From assembly GCA_023409265.1 (NCBI GenBank), contig JAEYHZ010000004.1, positions 186,001-250,000 on the forward strand: DNA of 64,000 nt, in the 5' to 3' direction. A model generated the notes under the pieces. The model had not been told where the DNA came from, ran no database searches, and saw only the letters and a list, made by a program, of their open reading frames with translations. This DNA is from Bacillota bacterium. GTDB lineage: Bacteria; Bacillota; Clostridia; Acetivibrionales; DSM-1351. Below are positions 62,756-64,000 of the stretch, one piece after another. The first letter of the stretch is position 1, and every line of letters starts with the position of its first letter. Made by a program: the position numbers and the translations under genes.

Positions 62756-64000
62756 ATGTGGAATAAAATAACATCTGGAATGTTCTCCAAATTAATGAGC
62801 GCGCTTCAGTTCTATAGAAACATTTCGATAAAGAAGAAGCTACTTCTTGTGCTGTACATACAAATATTGATACCTCTTGTTTTTATAGGTTTTTCCAGCT
62901 TCAAAAGCTCGGAGGAAATTATAACAAAGAAATCATTAACCTATTCAAATGATATTTTGAGTCTCATAGAACTCAGATTACAGGATACTTTAAGAAACCT
63001 GAATATAATAACTCAGGACTTGAGCAGTGATGAGAGGATCTATGCCGCATTGCTGAATGATGATAACAACAACATTTCCAAATTAAACACTTACGAAACC
63101 TCCAGTCAGCTGAATAATGCATTTCTTAATGCAGTAATGACAAGGTCTGAAATTGAAGCTATGTGTATTGTAACCAATAAGAAAAGATTTTTGGTATATG
63201 ATAATAAAGCCAATAACTCAAATATCAAGTCAATTGTGCAGCAAAATTATTCTGAAATTACAAAGTTAGCTGCTGATGCCAGCGGAAAAGCTGTCTGGTT
63301 TTTTAGTACAAAAAACGAAATTGTTCAAACCTCCTATTTGGTTAGAATGATTTACAACAGGGATAATTACAAGGAATTGGGTCTGCTTGTTGTTCAGATA
63401 AACATGAATTCACTGGATATGGTTTTACATGGCCTGGAATCTGAGGTTATGCAAAATATTACTATTCTTTCTCCTGAAAATTACATAATTTTATATAAAA
63501 ATAAAGATGACTTAGAGAATTATGAACAGGTTATTAAGGATACACCATATGAAAAGAATTCATTTGTAAATAAGAAAAATAAAATTTTCATTGGGTATAC
63601 ATATATAACTGAACCAAGCTGGAGAATTGTGACGTATATTCCTTTAAACCAGTTGTATTCAGACGTTCAAGATCTCAGAAACAGAATCATCGTTTTATGT
63701 CTTGGTTCCATACTAATATTGTCGATTGTCAGCATCTATATGTCCTTTGATATGATCAAGCCTATAAATCAACTTGTAAAAGCCATGAAGGGTATGAATA
63801 TCGACAATATTTCGAAAAGCTACATAGAGATTGAAAGAAAGGATGAGCTTGGTTTTCTTCACAAAACTTTTAATACCATGGCCAAGGAAATAGATCATCT
63901 GGTCACATGGATATACAGAGAGCAGATTACCCGCAAAGAGGCTGAAATAAAAGCCTTACAATCACAAATTAACCCTCACTTTCTTTTCAATACCTTGGAG
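62756..64000 (+). CDS. Sensor histidine kinase (YesM/LytS type), 3' end outside the window
   Basis: The frame is open to the last base (415 codons visible). Membrane segments lie at residues about 29-47 and 311-331, with an extracellular sensor region between them. A HAMP-like linker (IKPINQLVKAM, RKDELGFLHKTFNTMA) and the start of the His_kinase domain follow, with His408 in QINPHFLFNTLE. ATP-binding and the partner regulator are beyond the edge. GAGG precedes ATG 62756. It probably forms a two-component system for the sugar uptake unit begun at 61412. Confidence 0.93.
   Translation, partial: MWNKITSGMFSKLMSALQFYRNISIKKKLLLVLYIQILIPLVFIGFSSFKSSEEIITKKSLTYSNDILSLIELRLQDTLRNLNIITQDLSSDERIYAALLNDDNNNISKLNTYETSSQLNNAFLNAVMTRSEIEAMCIVTNKKRFLVYDNKANNSNIKSIVQQNYSEITKLAADASGKAVWFFSTKNEIVQTSYLVRMIYNRDNYKELGLLVVQINMNSLDMVLHGLESEVMQNITILSPENYIILYKNKDDLENYEQVIKDTPYEKNSFVNKKNKIFIGYTYITEPSWRIVTYIPLNQLYSDVQDLRNRIIVLCLGSILILSIVSIYMSFDMIKPINQLVKAMKGMNIDNISKSYIEIERKDELGFLHKTFNTMAKEIDHLVTWIYREQITRKEAEIKALQSQINPHFLFNTLE

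Overview
The window looks like the chromosome of a low-G+C, endospore-forming anaerobic Firmicute. Evidence: spoIVA and a Spo0E-type phosphatase (sporulation), a pta-ackA pair (acetate/ATP fermentation), two T-box leaders, a TPP riboswitch, strong AGGAGG ribosome sites and frequent TTG/GTG starts. Gene content and style suggest the Ruminiclostridium/Clostridium cluster III area; that placement is inference, and no 16S rRNA gene is present.

Layout. 1-7.3 kb: an ABC importer of the FbpABC/AfuABC type, a YesM/YesN-like two-component pair and a Cof-type HAD phosphatase. 7.5-8.5 kb: two odd low-complexity proteins, one carrying a carboxypeptidase-regulatory-like domain. 8.6-26.1 kb: a divergent GAF-LuxR regulator followed by a long + strand gene set. 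It holds a three-gene ABC-2 exporter, a Spo0E-like protein, a membrane-anchored 5'-nucleotidase, a thymidylate-kinase-like enzyme, two acyl carrier proteins, an AMP-forming ligase, a nucleotidyltransferase-fold protein, a PLP decarboxylase of the DAP/BtrK type, an ATP-grasp ligase of the BtrJ type and four papain/C39-like proteins of the BtrH type. This is the most interesting part of the window. It has the parts of the butirosin side-chain machinery (BtrI, BtrJ, BtrK, BtrH) expanded into a stand-alone carrier-protein assembly line, with no NRPS or PKS megasynthase.

26-31.3 kb: a secreted Ig-like/transglutaminase protein, a large serine recombinase with a 33-codon leader ORF, a YmaF-like His-rich protein, a small membrane protein and a free-standing C39-like protein. 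31.3-53 kb is mostly housekeeping: T-box-leuA, apgM, a T-box-gltX-glnS operon, a fused MFS/spermidine-synthase protein, a small ORF with its own terminator, pta, ackA, yceD-rpmF, a DUF512 radical-SAM-like protein, der, plsY, gpsA, a methyltransferase, spoIVA and TPP-thiT. 53-64 kb: uvrA, a DUF47-Pit phosphate transporter pair, a candidate structured RNA, clpE behind a palindromic GGTCAA operator, and a sugar-type binding lipoprotein followed by a sensor kinase cut by the window end.

How the cluster may work (inference): the AMP-forming enzyme loads a carboxylic acid on one carrier protein. The ATP-grasp enzyme loads an amino acid on the other, where the BtrK-like enzyme decarboxylates it. BtrH-like proteins catalyse amide-forming transfers, the ABC-2 system exports the product, and the kinase/nucleotidyltransferase/external nucleotidase set may mask and unmask it. 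The product is unknown.
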